Below, piece after piece: positions 7,602-16,868 of a stretch of DNA of 64,000 nucleotides (positions are counted from its first letter, which is position 1; the number at the start of each line of letters is the position of its first letter). A program made the position numbers and the translations under genes. The notes beneath the pieces were generated by a model that saw nothing but the letters and a program-made list of their open reading frames with translations, had not been told where the DNA came from and did no database searches. Location of the stretch: NCBI GenBank assembly GCA_030430575.1, contig JAUIKF010000004.1:62001-126000 (forward strand), read 5' to 3'. This DNA comes from Bacteroidia bacterium. Its GTDB lineage: Bacteria; Bacteroidota; Bacteroidia; J057.

Positions 7602-8195
7602 TCATAGATGTACATCTGAATAAATCGCTACCAGTTCATCCAACATTTCATAGTTCAATTCTCCAGGTGCTTCTTCTGCTTCTTCACGAAGCGAAATGCC
7701 ATAGGAAAGGTGTTGGCCCTTTTTCAGAAAATCGTGTGCCATCTGGAGGGAAGGGAAATGAAGAAACAAGCGGTCGAGTATGCTCAGAAACGGCTGAAGT
7801 TGATCGGGGCGTTGAAGGGATATCTCAAAAAAAATATCCTTTCCAGTGGAATCTCCTTTATCCAAAATAGCCGTTAATTCTGCTGGTTCTGTTGTCACAT
7901 TTGTTCTGAGCAAAACGGTCGTTTCACTTATATTTTGTGGCCAGTTGGCCAAAGGCATAGCTACCATGGCTGGAGCGACCTTTGTCTCCGCAAGCTCATC
8001 CATGCTGTCAGCATTGACTTCCAGAATGATCTCCGGCCCTTCGAGCCAGTTGGCGATATTCCAGACAAGTTCTGGGGCGAGTTTCTTTGCATGGCCTCGT
8101 TCCATGCAGAAACTGACGTAGTCAAACCCTACCGCAGCGCTATAGCGCGCGTCTTGGAGGTTGGTGAGGTGGCTGATCTTGAGTTTGGGGCGCAT
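7602..8195 (-). CDS. Degenerate phosphoribosylanthranilate isomerase (TrpF)-like TIM-barrel protein
   Basis: The product is 197 residues. Its N-terminus, KLKISHLTNLQDARYSAAVGFDYVSF, aligns with the TrpF opening K-I/V-C-G-I-T-x-x-E-D-A. However, the catalytic Cys-Gly is replaced by Ser-His. Near residue 110 the segment ILDKGDSTGKDIFF resembles the TrpF block LLD-GGTGKTFDW, and EEAPGELNYEMLDELV matches the phosphate-binding C-terminal E-x-x-P-G-x-K-D. Without the general-acid Cys it is unlikely to isomerise phosphoribosylanthranilate. No other trp gene is nearby. The role is unknown. It may be a repurposed barrel found in this lineage. Confidence 0.65.
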   Translation of the reverse strand: MRPKLKISHLTNLQDARYSAAVGFDYVSFCMERGHAKKLAPELVWNIANWLEGPEIILEVNADSMDELAETKVAPAMVAMPLANWPQNISETTVLLRTNVTTEPAELTAILDKGDSTGKDIFFEISLQRPDQLQPFLSILDRLFLHFPSLQMAHDFLKKGQHLSYGISLREEAEEAPGELNYEMLDELVAIYSDVHL

Positions 8196-8202
8196 ATGAG
8201 GA

Positions 8203-8294
8203 AATGATAAAATGATAGGATGACGAAATGATAAAATGACTACTGAAACTTCACTTATTTACTCATATAATCATTTTATCATCTTATCATTCTC
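8203..8294. repeat. AT-rich inverted repeat built from ATGATAAAATG words
   Basis: Direct copies of GAAATGATAAAATGA at 8201-8216 and 8225-8239 are answered by TCATTTTATCATCTTATCAT at 8271-8290. The arms match at about 18 of 20 positions. It is located between the divergent TrpF-like and membrane-protein genes. Confidence 0.6.
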
Positions 8295-8337
8295 TTCTGC
8301 CCTCAAAGATAGCGCATAAAATACTATTTTTGGGCCT

Positions 8338-10797
8338 ATGCCTACTCGATTCTCACTTAGCCATCGCATGGCGTTAGGGATATTGCTATTCCTCACAGCA
8401 GTGATGGTCTATCGCTATTTTGGTCCTGTGATCTCCCACCCCAACAATTACTTGTTTGGTGCTGGGGGAGATGGGTTGAAAACCTATTACTCTAGTCAGT
8501 GGTATGTGCAGCACAATCCTGAAGGCGCTACACATACAGCCCTTGCCTATCCCAATGGTAATCACCTTGTCTATGCTGACCTGAATCCTTTGCTATCTGG
8601 ATGTATCCGATGGGTAAGTCGAAATATCGTCGATATTTCACGGTATACCGTTGGGATCATTAACCTGACCATTATCCTGAGCTTTTTTCCCTGCGTATTT
8701 TTTGTTTTTCTTATTCTCCGAAAAAACCTGCTCTCGCCGCTCTATGCGCTTATTTTTGCCCTTTCCATCAGTTGGCTTTCTCCTCAAATAGACCGTTTTA
8801 CAGGACACTATGCCTTGTCCTATATCTTCTTTGTCCCGATGCTTTGGTACTTTCTGATTCGGATGTTTGAGCGGAAAAAATGGGGGTTGTGGCTGGGACT
8901 TTATCTGTTGGCACTGACCATCTTTGAATTTGCCCATCCCTATCATTTCCTGATTGGCGCTGCGCTGCTGTATAGCTACCTTTTTGTCCATCTCCTCCAG
9001 CATCTCAAACAATTTCGACAACATCGCCTGGTATACCTGGTTGCAGGCCTTACAGGCGTACTTCCCATCACGATTCTCTTGGGCTGGCAATCTGCCACCA
9101 TGACGACGGCGACAGACTTTGTCACGCGGCCTTATGGTTTTCTCTACTACCTAGCGGGCTTCGAAACCATCTTTTTGCCATGGCAGAAAAATCACTACCA
9201 GCCCTCCCCACTTTTTGACTTCTGGCATTATCTGGGCGTCTGGGACCGGGTGACGGTGACGGCAGAGCCAAAGGATGTAGCTGAGGGTTCTGCCTATGTA
9301 GGCACGGTAGGGTTGATGATGTTGGGGCTGATCGTGGTGCGCGCTGCGTGGATATTGTGGTGGAGTATAAAAGACGGCGTTATGAGGAGTCGGGAAGTAG
9401 GGCAAAGTGTAGTAGATTGGGTGAAAATTATTGGATTAGCGGTTTGGCAAAAAGGGCTAAAACGCATCGTCAGGCCAGTGCTTCCAGCACCTTTGCGGAC
9501 AGGTATTTGGGCCGCAGCCTTGCTGCTGATCATCGCTTCTGCCTGGCCCATGAAGCAGTTTCCTGCTTTGCTGGAGCATTTTGACTTTATTCGTCAATTC
9601 CGATCGCTGGGCCGACTGGCCTGGCCGTTTTATTATGTGTTTATGACGCTTTGCGCTTATTACCTTTTCGCGTTTTACCGCGATTTGAAGGTGCGAAGCG
9701 GGCAGAGCCGCTTGTGGCAAGCTGGCGTACTGGTGATCGCCTTGGCGGTCATTGGCTGGGGGCTAGAGGCCCGTATCATGACCAAGCGCAAGCGCGACTA
9801 TTTCCTCAACAATAGCATCAATCCCAACTTCGCCGACTGGCGGGCAGACTATACCAAATTCCTGGCGGATAAGGGCCATAAACCGGAAGACTTTCAGGCG
9901 ATTCTGGCTTTCCCATTTTATCATGTAGGCTCAGAAAAACTTGCGAAAGAAGGCTGGAACGCTAGCTTTTATTCTAAAGCCGTTTCACTAAATACAGGTC
10001 TTCCGATCGTCAATAACTACGTCGCACGTGCACCGCTCAGTACCTCGCTGAAGACCATTCAGCTCATGAGCGATCCGTTGATCCCAAAGCCCTTACTTCA
10101 AGAATTTCCCGATGACAGGCCGCTTTTATTGCTCTACACCTATACCGAAGAGCAGCCCATTGGTACGGAAAAACAGCTCATCGACCAATCGGAACTTATC
10201 TATCTTCATAACAATAAAATGCACTTTGCGGTGCTACCGTTGGCAGTATTTGAAAACCAGCAAGCAGCCGCCCATGAGGCTTTCTGGCAAGAAAAAGATT
10301 CTCTTTTTCAGCCTTCTCCAGGCATTTACTGCTCGGATACGACTGACGCGGTGATTGTGGAAGGGTTTGGCGATGCACTTTTTGCCAATGATACTCTAGG
10401 AGAAATGGGCAGCGTGTTTTCAGAAGAAGGCCGCCATTTGATCTTTGAAGGCACGATGGCAGGAGGAACTTCCGGCCTGCCTATGGAAGCCTCCCTTTGG
10501 GTGCGACTCGATCTCAATTCAAGCTACCTCCCTCATCTGATCTGTCAGCAGTTTGAAGGCGAAAATGCCGTTGACTGGGCGTGGAAGGAGATGAAGCACA
10601 GCACGGATGTGTGGGGCCACTGGGCACGAGTGACAGTAGATTTCGAGTTGAAGAAACCAGGCAATCGCCTGCGGATATTTGCAGACGGTGCGCCACTGAC
10701 ATTTGACAACCTGCTGATCCGCCCGAAGGGCGTAGATGTGTACTGCGGGCAGCAAGCCGATAGCAGTTTTGTGAAGAATAATTTTTGGGTGGAGTGA
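8338..10797 (+). CDS. Large polytopic membrane protein, GT-C/YfhO-like architecture
   Basis: The product is 819 residues. About ten to twelve hydrophobic helices span residues 10-480 (for example MALGILLFLTAVMVYRYFG, IINLTIILSFFPCVFFVFLIL, ALLLIIASAWP and AGVLVIALAVIGWGL). A largely soluble C-terminal region of about 330 residues, presumably periplasmic, follows; it is beta-rich near the end (DNLLIRPKGVDVYCGQ). The layout resembles GT-C fold lipid-linked sugar transferases and YfhO-like proteins, but no catalytic motif can be asserted. A TATTTTTG element (8325-8332) immediately precedes the ATG, which could mean a very short or absent leader. The gene stands alone between intergenic repeats. 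Confidence 0.72.
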   Translation: MPTRFSLSHRMALGILLFLTAVMVYRYFGPVISHPNNYLFGAGGDGLKTYYSSQWYVQHNPEGATHTALAYPNGNHLVYADLNPLLSGCIRWVSRNIVDISRYTVGIINLTIILSFFPCVFFVFLILRKNLLSPLYALIFALSISWLSPQIDRFTGHYALSYIFFVPMLWYFLIRMFERKKWGLWLGLYLLALTIFEFAHPYHFLIGAALLYSYLFVHLLQHLKQFRQHRLVYLVAGLTGVLPITILLGWQSATMTTATDFVTRPYGFLYYLAGFETIFLPWQKNHYQPSPLFDFWHYLGVWDRVTVTAEPKDVAEGSAYVGTVGLMMLGLIVVRAAWILWWSIKDGVMRSREVGQSVVDWVKIIGLAVWQKGLKRIVRPVLPAPLRTGIWAAALLLIIASAWPMKQFPALLEHFDFIRQFRSLGRLAWPFYYVFMTLCAYYLFAFYRDLKVRSGQSRLWQAGVLVIALAVIGWGLEARIMTKRKRDYFLNNSINPNFADWRADYTKFLADKGHKPEDFQAILAFPFYHVGSEKLAKEGWNASFYSKAVSLNTGLPIVNNYVARAPLSTSLKTIQLMSDPLIPKPLLQEFPDDRPLLLLYTYTEEQPIGTEKQLIDQSELIYLHNNKMHFAVLPLAVFENQQAAAHEAFWQEKDSLFQPSPGIYCSDTTDAVIVEGFGDALFANDTLGEMGSVFSEEGRHLIFEGTMAGGTSGLPMEASLWVRLDLNSSYLPHLICQQFEGENAVDWAWKEMKHSTDVWGHWARVTVDFELKKPGNRLRIFADGAPLTFDNLLIRPKGVDVYCGQQADSSFVKNNFWVE

Positions 10798-10904
10798 TTT
10801 TTTTTAGGGAAAAGGTAAAAAGTTGTTGAGATCGAAAAAGGATCTCCGTCTAATTGGGACGAACACAGCGAGAATTTTTTACTCAACCTCTAATATCACT
10901 TATT

Positions 10905-12341
10905 ATGACAAAAGTATTTTTTGCAACAATCAAAACTTTGGCAATGCTCATTGCCGCAATGCTCTTCTCTGCTACCGTACATGCCCAATTGTATTGCGGG
11001 AGTACCATCTCATGTAATGGAACCGTCGGAATAGGCGTTCAGAATACGCCCGTATTTGGTCTTACTTTTGGTCTTCGGGTAGACCACAATGCGAGTAGCG
11101 GCGGTGGATTGATGGTATCAAATCCTTCTAGTTCTGCCAGTGCTATGGGCATCTTTACTGGCAGTGCCAATGGATATGGCTTGTATTCGACAAGTACTTC
11201 AGGGTCTGCTGTTGCTGGCCTATCCACTTCAGGAAAAGCCATCAACGGCGAGACCTCAACAGGCTATGCTGTATATGGCAAAGCGACGCTTTCTTCTGGC
11301 AAGGCCGGCTACTTTGATGGCAAAGTCAAGGTGGCTGATGACCTGGAAGTGACAGATGATGTGGATGTCGCAGGGAGTGTAAATAGTACCAACCTTACCG
11401 TGACAGCTCCTGCTACTCACAATTTTGGGGTAGCCCACTTCAAAGCAGGCCCAAGCAGACAACTCTTTATTGCCGCCAATTTAGGTCCTGGCGGTTTTAA
11501 CTACCTTTCTCAAGCCAATGATTTTGGTGTCATTTTCTCGGATGGCTTGGCGAGCGGAGGCAAAAACCAAAACGCAGGCCTTGTTCTTGGCCCTTGGAGA
11601 ACAGGCGCAAAAGGCATCCGCATCGACAAAGATGGCAATGTAGGCATCGGCGTGGCGCAGCCACAGGCGGCGTTGGATGTGGTGGGAAATGCGCATGTGA
11701 GTTTGCAACTTAGCGTCCCAAAAGTCATTGGTGAGCAAAATGCCAATACCCAGTTTCAACTGTGTGCCAATACAAGTTCAAATGATGGTGGGTGTATCAA
11801 TCTGTGGGGAAATGGCAGTACCTTGCGACCAGGCCATATTTCGCTAACGGCGGGGAATGGGAATGGTACGAATAAAGGCGAAATTCGCTTTATGCAGAAT
11901 ACTGGGACAGGGTATGACCAGCATATGGTGATCGCTTCAGACGGAAATGTAGGAATTGGGATGGATGAGCCTGATGCATCTCTTCATGTAAAAGGGACCA
12001 TAAAACTAGCTGATATGTCAGGAACCAACCAATTTGAAGTAAATGAAGCAGGTGTAGTTCACTGTCGGGAAGTAGAAGTGAATATGATTCCTATTCCTGA
12101 TTATGTATTTGAACCTACTTATGAGCTCATGTCCTTATCAGATTTAAGAACCTATATTAATGAAAATCACCACCTGCCAGAAGTGAAATCTGCTACTGAG
12201 TATGAAGCAGAAGGGCATATTGATTTGGGCGAATTGAGTGTGAAGATGCTCCAAAAGATAGAGGAGTTGACGCTTTATACGTTGGAGCTAGAAGAGAAAA
12301 TTCAGAAATTGGAAGAGCAAACAGACTCTTCTCAAAAATAA
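10905..12341 (+). CDS. Secreted tail-fibre-like repeat protein with C-terminal coiled coil
   Basis: The product is 478 residues from the Met at 10905, which gives a clean signal peptide (KTLAMLIAAMLFSATVHAQ). The body is rich in Gly, Ser, Asn and Ala, with repeats of the form DGNVGIGVAQPQAALDVVG and DGNVGIGMDEPDASLHVKG. These are typical of trimeric beta-helical tail-fibre-like proteins of Bacteroidota. The C-terminus carries the conserved block LRTYINENHHLPEV, then IDLGELSVKMLQKIEELTLY and a heptad coiled coil. No T9SS domain is evident. By inference it is a fibrous surface or secreted protein. Expression with the downstream lipoprotein cluster is possible but the 36-bp gap shows no clear signal. 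Confidence 0.75.
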   Translation: MTKVFFATIKTLAMLIAAMLFSATVHAQLYCGSTISCNGTVGIGVQNTPVFGLTFGLRVDHNASSGGGLMVSNPSSSASAMGIFTGSANGYGLYSTSTSGSAVAGLSTSGKAINGETSTGYAVYGKATLSSGKAGYFDGKVKVADDLEVTDDVDVAGSVNSTNLTVTAPATHNFGVAHFKAGPSRQLFIAANLGPGGFNYLSQANDFGVIFSDGLASGGKNQNAGLVLGPWRTGAKGIRIDKDGNVGIGVAQPQAALDVVGNAHVSLQLSVPKVIGEQNANTQFQLCANTSSNDGGCINLWGNGSTLRPGHISLTAGNGNGTNKGEIRFMQNTGTGYDQHMVIASDGNVGIGMDEPDASLHVKGTIKLADMSGTNQFEVNEAGVVHCREVEVNMIPIPDYVFEPTYELMSLSDLRTYINENHHLPEVKSATEYEAEGHIDLGELSVKMLQKIEELTLYTLELEEKIQKLEEQTDSSQK

Positions 12342-12377
12342 ACCGGGCATCTTTTTACCCCCTAAATGATATTTACC

Positions 12378-13205
12378 ATGTATAATCTCATATTATCCTT
12401 TATCTCCCGTATTGAGACACTGAAAAACGGAAAAACTCAATATGCCATTTTAGCATTAATCTGTGCCAGTTTTTTCACGCTCTCAAGCTGCAAGTGTGAC
12501 GACCCCGCAGACCCTGCCTGTCGCAATTATGACCCTTGCTATGAGCAGGAAGCGACAAGTGCGGAGTTTGAGATGTTTGAACTGATAACGGGAGATACCT
12601 TTTTGGTTACTACGGGTAAGCTTTTATATACAAGAACCTTATTGTTAATAGCAAGCCAAGAAGATGCATCTGAATATACTTGGCGGATAGGTTCTGATAC
12701 TACCCTAAGAAAAGGAAAAGAGATCATCGTCACCTTTGGGCAGGCTTATGGCAAAATCCCCATTACTTTGATCGTCAAAAAAGAAACAGACATGACCTGT
12801 TTTCCACAAGATGACGGGGTGGATACCACTCAGCAAGTGATTGACCTAATCTGGATTTATGAGCTGCCTACTTGGGGAAAATATAAAGGGTTTTACGAAG
12901 ACACGCCTGGAACCTCTTTTGAAGTTGACATTCGGCTAGATACCATTTTCAATGGTGGTCTACAAGAATATTTTAATATGTATAACTTCCCAAAAGGTTG
13001 CCCCAAAATGCAATTACTTAGAATGGGTGCGAATGGAGTAATTTTTCCACGAGATGGAGGAGTCAACTCAACCTGTCTCTTTTCGTGGGGAGCTGCTCAA
13101 CTTACCTCTCCGGATTCCATTTCCATTACGATGCATGTAAAGGAGCGCGAACAAACTGCAAACAATAATTTATTAACCAGAACATTTATCGGAATAAGAC
13201 AATGA
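12378..13205 (+). CDS. Lipoprotein, paralogue A of a duplicated pair
   Basis: The product is 275 residues. The Met at 12378 is preferred over 12366 because the first 19 residues then align in length with the paralogue at 16025. The signal peptide ends in a lipobox, FTLSSC, followed by KCDDPADPAC; the acidic residues after the lipidated Cys resemble Bacteroidota surface-export signals. Several Cys suggest disulfides. The domain is not recognised. Its stop overlaps the start of the T9SS cargo gene by ATGA, so translation is probably coupled. The first 152 bp after the start region are 97% identical to the copy at 16070-16221, and the last 45 bp are also nearly identical, while the middle has diverged. 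Confidence 0.75.
   Translation: MYNLILSFISRIETLKNGKTQYAILALICASFFTLSSCKCDDPADPACRNYDPCYEQEATSAEFEMFELITGDTFLVTTGKLLYTRTLLLIASQEDASEYTWRIGSDTTLRKGKEIIVTFGQAYGKIPITLIVKKETDMTCFPQDDGVDTTQQVIDLIWIYELPTWGKYKGFYEDTPGTSFEVDIRLDTIFNGGLQEYFNMYNFPKGCPKMQLLRMGANGVIFPRDGGVNSTCLFSWGAAQLTSPDSISITMHVKEREQTANNNLLTRTFIGIRQ
12423..12574 (+). repeat. 152-bp near-identical duplication, copy 1
   Basis: It matches 16070-16221 with four substitutions in 152 bp. It covers the signal peptide, lipobox and Cys-rich N-terminus of the two lipoprotein paralogues. Confidence 0.9.
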
Positions 13206-15922
13206 AATATATAATCCTAATATCAATATTATTATGGGCATTTGCCTTTCAACTGAATGCCCAATCTTGTGATGACTTTGACCCAGAAACCTTTACACAT
13301 ACGACAAATGTATGGGATTGGCGAGTGGATGAAGATGAGAACTGGACGGCCTATATCAAAACGACTTTAGGCAATCCCTCCTATGTATCTTTGGCCTTAC
13401 CTTTTCCTTGGCGAAGCCAAAGTAATACGTATCCCAATGTAGCCCACTTAAATACCGTTACTGATTTTGATTATGAGCCTGAAGATGGTTGGGAATTGAT
13501 CGTGAAGCATTTTGGGGGAGATAGTCAGACAATGGCTACTGAAAATCCTACTTTTATCCTGTATAACCGTTTTAAAGGGATTATGCGCGTTTTCATTTGG
13601 TTTTCCTCCCCTCCAGGAGAGCTACTTAATGGAGCAGCCGTTGTAGTAAAGTTTGAACCAAGAGTTTTTGAAAAAGTTAGTTCATTATTAGGACTTATCG
13701 AAAGCCCAGTACATCCGTTAGATCAATTTAATAAGGAAATTAAGTCAGTAACTCCTAATGATTTCAGTAATCCTGTTCAAGGGGAATGGTTGTTTACAGA
13801 TATTCCTATGTTATATGACCCTTGCACTTGTGGAAAAAGTGTCAATCAACATGGAGAGTTGACAGACAATGTTTCTGAACTCTTAATATATGGCAAATTG
13901 ATTGAAACCATGAATATTACAGAGAAAAAAGATACTGAAAGCGATGAGCAAGTTGCTACCTCTGCTGCCAAAGGCACCAATATGAATAGGTATGACCCTG
14001 TAGCTGTTGTTTCAAAAGGAAGTAAGTTTTTCAAATCGTTTAATGGTCTCGTAGATCAAGTTGAGAAACTACAAAAAGGCAACGCTGCTAAACCAAACTC
14101 TGGTTCTGGATCTACAGCTCAGTATGAACAAACTAAAGAAACAAGGACTGTACGTAAAGCCACATCAAATAACAGTGGATCTCAAATGACTGTGATGAAA
14201 GTCCCTGGTTTTTTTAAACTACTCCCTGTCATAGGGGATGTTTTTGTAGCCTTCGACGCACTTATTTCTGGTGGCATGAAATCCAAAGCAGCTTCCAGTG
14301 CAAATACTGGGGCAACGGCCCAAACAAAGTTTGAGGGTGATATTACTATGACAGGTAATGTACTTGGGCACTCTATTTACACACCTGGTTCCCCACATGA
14401 TAATACGCCAAATCCAGACCCCTTAAAGCAACCTGTATATGACCATGTCTTAGGAATTTTTAACCTAATAGAAACGCCTGAAATGGAGTATACTAGTTAT
14501 GAATATGATGACAATGCAATAGGATATTATTGTCAACCTCCCAACTGGAATATATCTGTTCCCTTCGACTTCCCAGAAATACGACAGTATCATTTAAAGA
14601 CACCACTGAAATTTGTCATAAACCCTGCCTCAGAATTAGAATTGGTGGACTTAAGTGCGTCCATACTATATCAAGTTGGGAATAATTCTCTGAATGAAAC
14701 GATCCCTATTTCAAAACCTATAGCTGGGTCAACTCATGCATTAGCGTTTTATGGGCCTGTAGGAATGAAACGTAATGCAAGTTTAGACTATATTGATCGC
14801 TTAAAACTTTCTGGAGTTCATGTGGAAACATGGCCAAGACAAGACCTTAATGACCCTAATAGTCCTGGCGTAAATGACCTTAGAAAAATCGTTTATAGCA
14901 CAGGCTTTTTTCCTGCTACTTGCCTTCAAAAGCAAAGTATTTTGTTAGCCTTTCCAAATTCGACAGATATTCAGTATCATTCTTATTTGTATGAACCAAA
15001 GTTTTTCATAAAAGTAAGAGCAATCCTCAAAAGAAAAGATAGTGAAGCAGATGACGATACAGAAGCAGTTATTTTTATGGCGACTTTTCCAATGAAAGCT
15101 GCTGAAAATTCTATCGCTGGAGGACTGACGTATAGCATGACAAATAATGCTACTCCCACCCCTTCTCAATCATGTGCTTCAACCAATGAAGAGTTTCTCG
15201 TTGACTTTGCAGTTACGGGTTTCACCTCAACTTCTAATCCAAATGGCCCCCATTTCCCATTAGGATCCAATGGCCTCCCAGTAGATTTAGTTATTGAGAA
15301 TACTACTGTTGAGTCAGACCAGGAAGCGCTGAATCAGATTATTATTCGAAATAGTACAGCTCAGAGAACCCCTAGTTCTTCCTTCTTTGATCCATTGACA
15401 GGTACGATAACGATCCCACCAGGGCCACCGATTACACTCCGTGCCGGTGGGAACATAGATATTGACCCAGGCAGCCAGAGTTCTTTTATTAGTGATGATG
15501 TGACCCTCGAAATCGCACTTCCGTTGAGGTTTGGGGGGTGTGAAGAAGAACCTGTTCCAGCACCTGCTTCATGGGAAGAGGATATACGGCCGATGTGCCA
15601 AGACCAAAATAAATATAACCCTGTAGTTGCCAATAGAATGGCAGGAGATAGCCTAGAGATGCGTAAGATTCCTTTTGAAGCTCACCCGGTCCCTTCCAAT
15701 GACATGGTTACTTTTAGTTTCGAGTTGGAAGGAGAGGATGATGTTCAAATATCTCTATTTGATTTGACGGGAAGAAAGGTAATGACCATTCAGCAGAACC
15801 AAGTTTTTCATACAGGTGCACATGATGTCCAAGCAAATATTAGTAGCCTTTCTACTGGTATCTATGTTGCTACCTTAGAAACAAGCACAATCCGCCAAAG
15901 TGTCCGAGTTGTTCGTAAATAA
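13202..15922 (+). CDS. T9SS type A sorting domain-containing secreted protein
   Basis: The product is 906 residues with signal peptide MKYIILISILLWAFAFQLNAQ. The last 80 or so residues form a type A C-terminal sorting domain: HPVPSNDMVTFSFELEG, VQISLFDLTGRKVMTIQQ, DVQANISSLSTGIYVATLE and VRVVRK. The protein is therefore carried across the outer membrane by the type IX system and attached or released there. The centre (residues 230-400) is low in complexity and Ser/Thr/Lys-rich, with a short hydrophobic stretch (FFKLLPVIGDVFVAFDALISG). No enzymatic domain is recognised. The start overlaps the upstream lipoprotein stop by 4 bp, so the two are probably made together and may act as a surface pair. 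Confidence 0.82.
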   Translation: MKYIILISILLWAFAFQLNAQSCDDFDPETFTHTTNVWDWRVDEDENWTAYIKTTLGNPSYVSLALPFPWRSQSNTYPNVAHLNTVTDFDYEPEDGWELIVKHFGGDSQTMATENPTFILYNRFKGIMRVFIWFSSPPGELLNGAAVVVKFEPRVFEKVSSLLGLIESPVHPLDQFNKEIKSVTPNDFSNPVQGEWLFTDIPMLYDPCTCGKSVNQHGELTDNVSELLIYGKLIETMNITEKKDTESDEQVATSAAKGTNMNRYDPVAVVSKGSKFFKSFNGLVDQVEKLQKGNAAKPNSGSGSTAQYEQTKETRTVRKATSNNSGSQMTVMKVPGFFKLLPVIGDVFVAFDALISGGMKSKAASSANTGATAQTKFEGDITMTGNVLGHSIYTPGSPHDNTPNPDPLKQPVYDHVLGIFNLIETPEMEYTSYEYDDNAIGYYCQPPNWNISVPFDFPEIRQYHLKTPLKFVINPASELELVDLSASILYQVGNNSLNETIPISKPIAGSTHALAFYGPVGMKRNASLDYIDRLKLSGVHVETWPRQDLNDPNSPGVNDLRKIVYSTGFFPATCLQKQSILLAFPNSTDIQYHSYLYEPKFFIKVRAILKRKDSEADDDTEAVIFMATFPMKAAENSIAGGLTYSMTNNATPTPSQSCASTNEEFLVDFAVTGFTSTSNPNGPHFPLGSNGLPVDLVIENTTVESDQEALNQIIIRNSTAQRTPSSSFFDPLTGTITIPPGPPITLRAGGNIDIDPGSQSSFISDDVTLEIALPLRFGGCEEEPVPAPASWEEDIRPMCQDQNKYNPVVANRMAGDSLEMRKIPFEAHPVPSNDMVTFSFELEGEDDVQISLFDLTGRKVMTIQQNQVFHTGAHDVQANISSLSTGIYVATLETSTIRQSVRVVRK

Positions 15923-16024
15923 AGCACTAATTTATAATCTAAAAACCTCCCAAGTAAGGCCAGTACAGAAAGTAAATTTTCGTGCTGGCCTATTTTATCT
16001 TAAAACCCCTCAAATGACGACACC

Positions 16025-16858
16025 ATGAATAATTCTAAGCGATTACCTCTTGCCCATATTCAAACCTGGAAAAACGGAAAAACTCAATATGCCATTTTAG
16101 CATTAATCTGTGCCAGTTTTTTCACGCTCTCAAGCTGCAAGTGTGACGACCCTGCAGACCCAGCCTGCCGCAATTATGACCCTTGCTATGAGCTGGAAGC
16201 GACAAGTGCGGAGTTTGAGATACTAGAGCTGACTGACTGGGGAGATACATTGGAAACGCCCACAGGAAGGATAGCGCATGGAAAAAGCCTTTTGCTTATT
16301 GCTTCACAGGAAGGCTTGGAAGAATACCTGTGGAAGATAGGATCAGATACAACACTTCGAAGAGGCAAAGAGGTATGCGTTTCCTTTTGGCAACCTTATG
16401 GAGACATTCCTATTACATTGATGGTCAAGAAAATTCCTGACCTTGCCTGTTTTCCTAATGATGATGGTAAGGACACCATTCAAAAAGTGATCAAAGTTGT
16501 CTCAAGTACAGATTTGCCCATCTGGGGCGTATATAAAGGCTATAATCAAGATCAGCCAGATCATCTTTTTGAAATAGAGATTCGACTGGACTCAACCCTT
16601 AACGGGGGATCTTTTTTCATCCTTGCAAATATGTACAATTTCCCTGAAGGGTGCCCTAAACTTCAACAACTCAGGACTGCCGGAAATGGCTTTAGTTTAC
16701 AAGGGACTTCTGGGATAATTCCTAGCTGTATTGACCCTAGTGGAGTAGGTGTTCTTGTATCCCCAGACTCTCTGATTATCCCGTTTTCCGTACCTGAGCG
16801 ACAAAAAGAAGAAAACAATAATTTATTAAACAGAACATTTATTGGAATAAGACAATGA
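16025..16858 (+). CDS. Lipoprotein, paralogue B of a duplicated pair
   Basis: The product is 277 residues. It has the same signal peptide and lipobox (FTLSSC) as the protein at 12378, then KCDDPADPACRNYDPCYE. The middle aligns but is clearly diverged, sharing blocks such as LLLIASQE, IGSDTTLR and NMYNF. The end (NNNLLNRTFIGIRQ) is again nearly identical in both protein and DNA. Its stop sits in the same AATAAGACAATGA context that overlaps the next start in copy A, but here no cargo gene follows; the next gene is on the opposite strand. This suggests a duplication cut exactly at the ATGA junction, with N-terminal homogenisation by gene conversion. Confidence 0.75.
   Translation: MNNSKRLPLAHIQTWKNGKTQYAILALICASFFTLSSCKCDDPADPACRNYDPCYELEATSAEFEILELTDWGDTLETPTGRIAHGKSLLLIASQEGLEEYLWKIGSDTTLRRGKEVCVSFWQPYGDIPITLMVKKIPDLACFPNDDGKDTIQKVIKVVSSTDLPIWGVYKGYNQDQPDHLFEIEIRLDSTLNGGSFFILANMYNFPEGCPKLQQLRTAGNGFSLQGTSGIIPSCIDPSGVGVLVSPDSLIIPFSVPERQKEENNNLLNRTFIGIRQ
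16070..16221 (+). repeat. 152-bp near-identical duplication, copy 2
   Basis: Copy of 12423-12574, with substitutions only at four positions. A second matching block (about 45 bp with 2 differences) covers the 3' ends of both genes, at about 13161-13205 and 16814-16858. Confidence 0.9.
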
Positions 16859-16868
16859 ACAATCGCTC

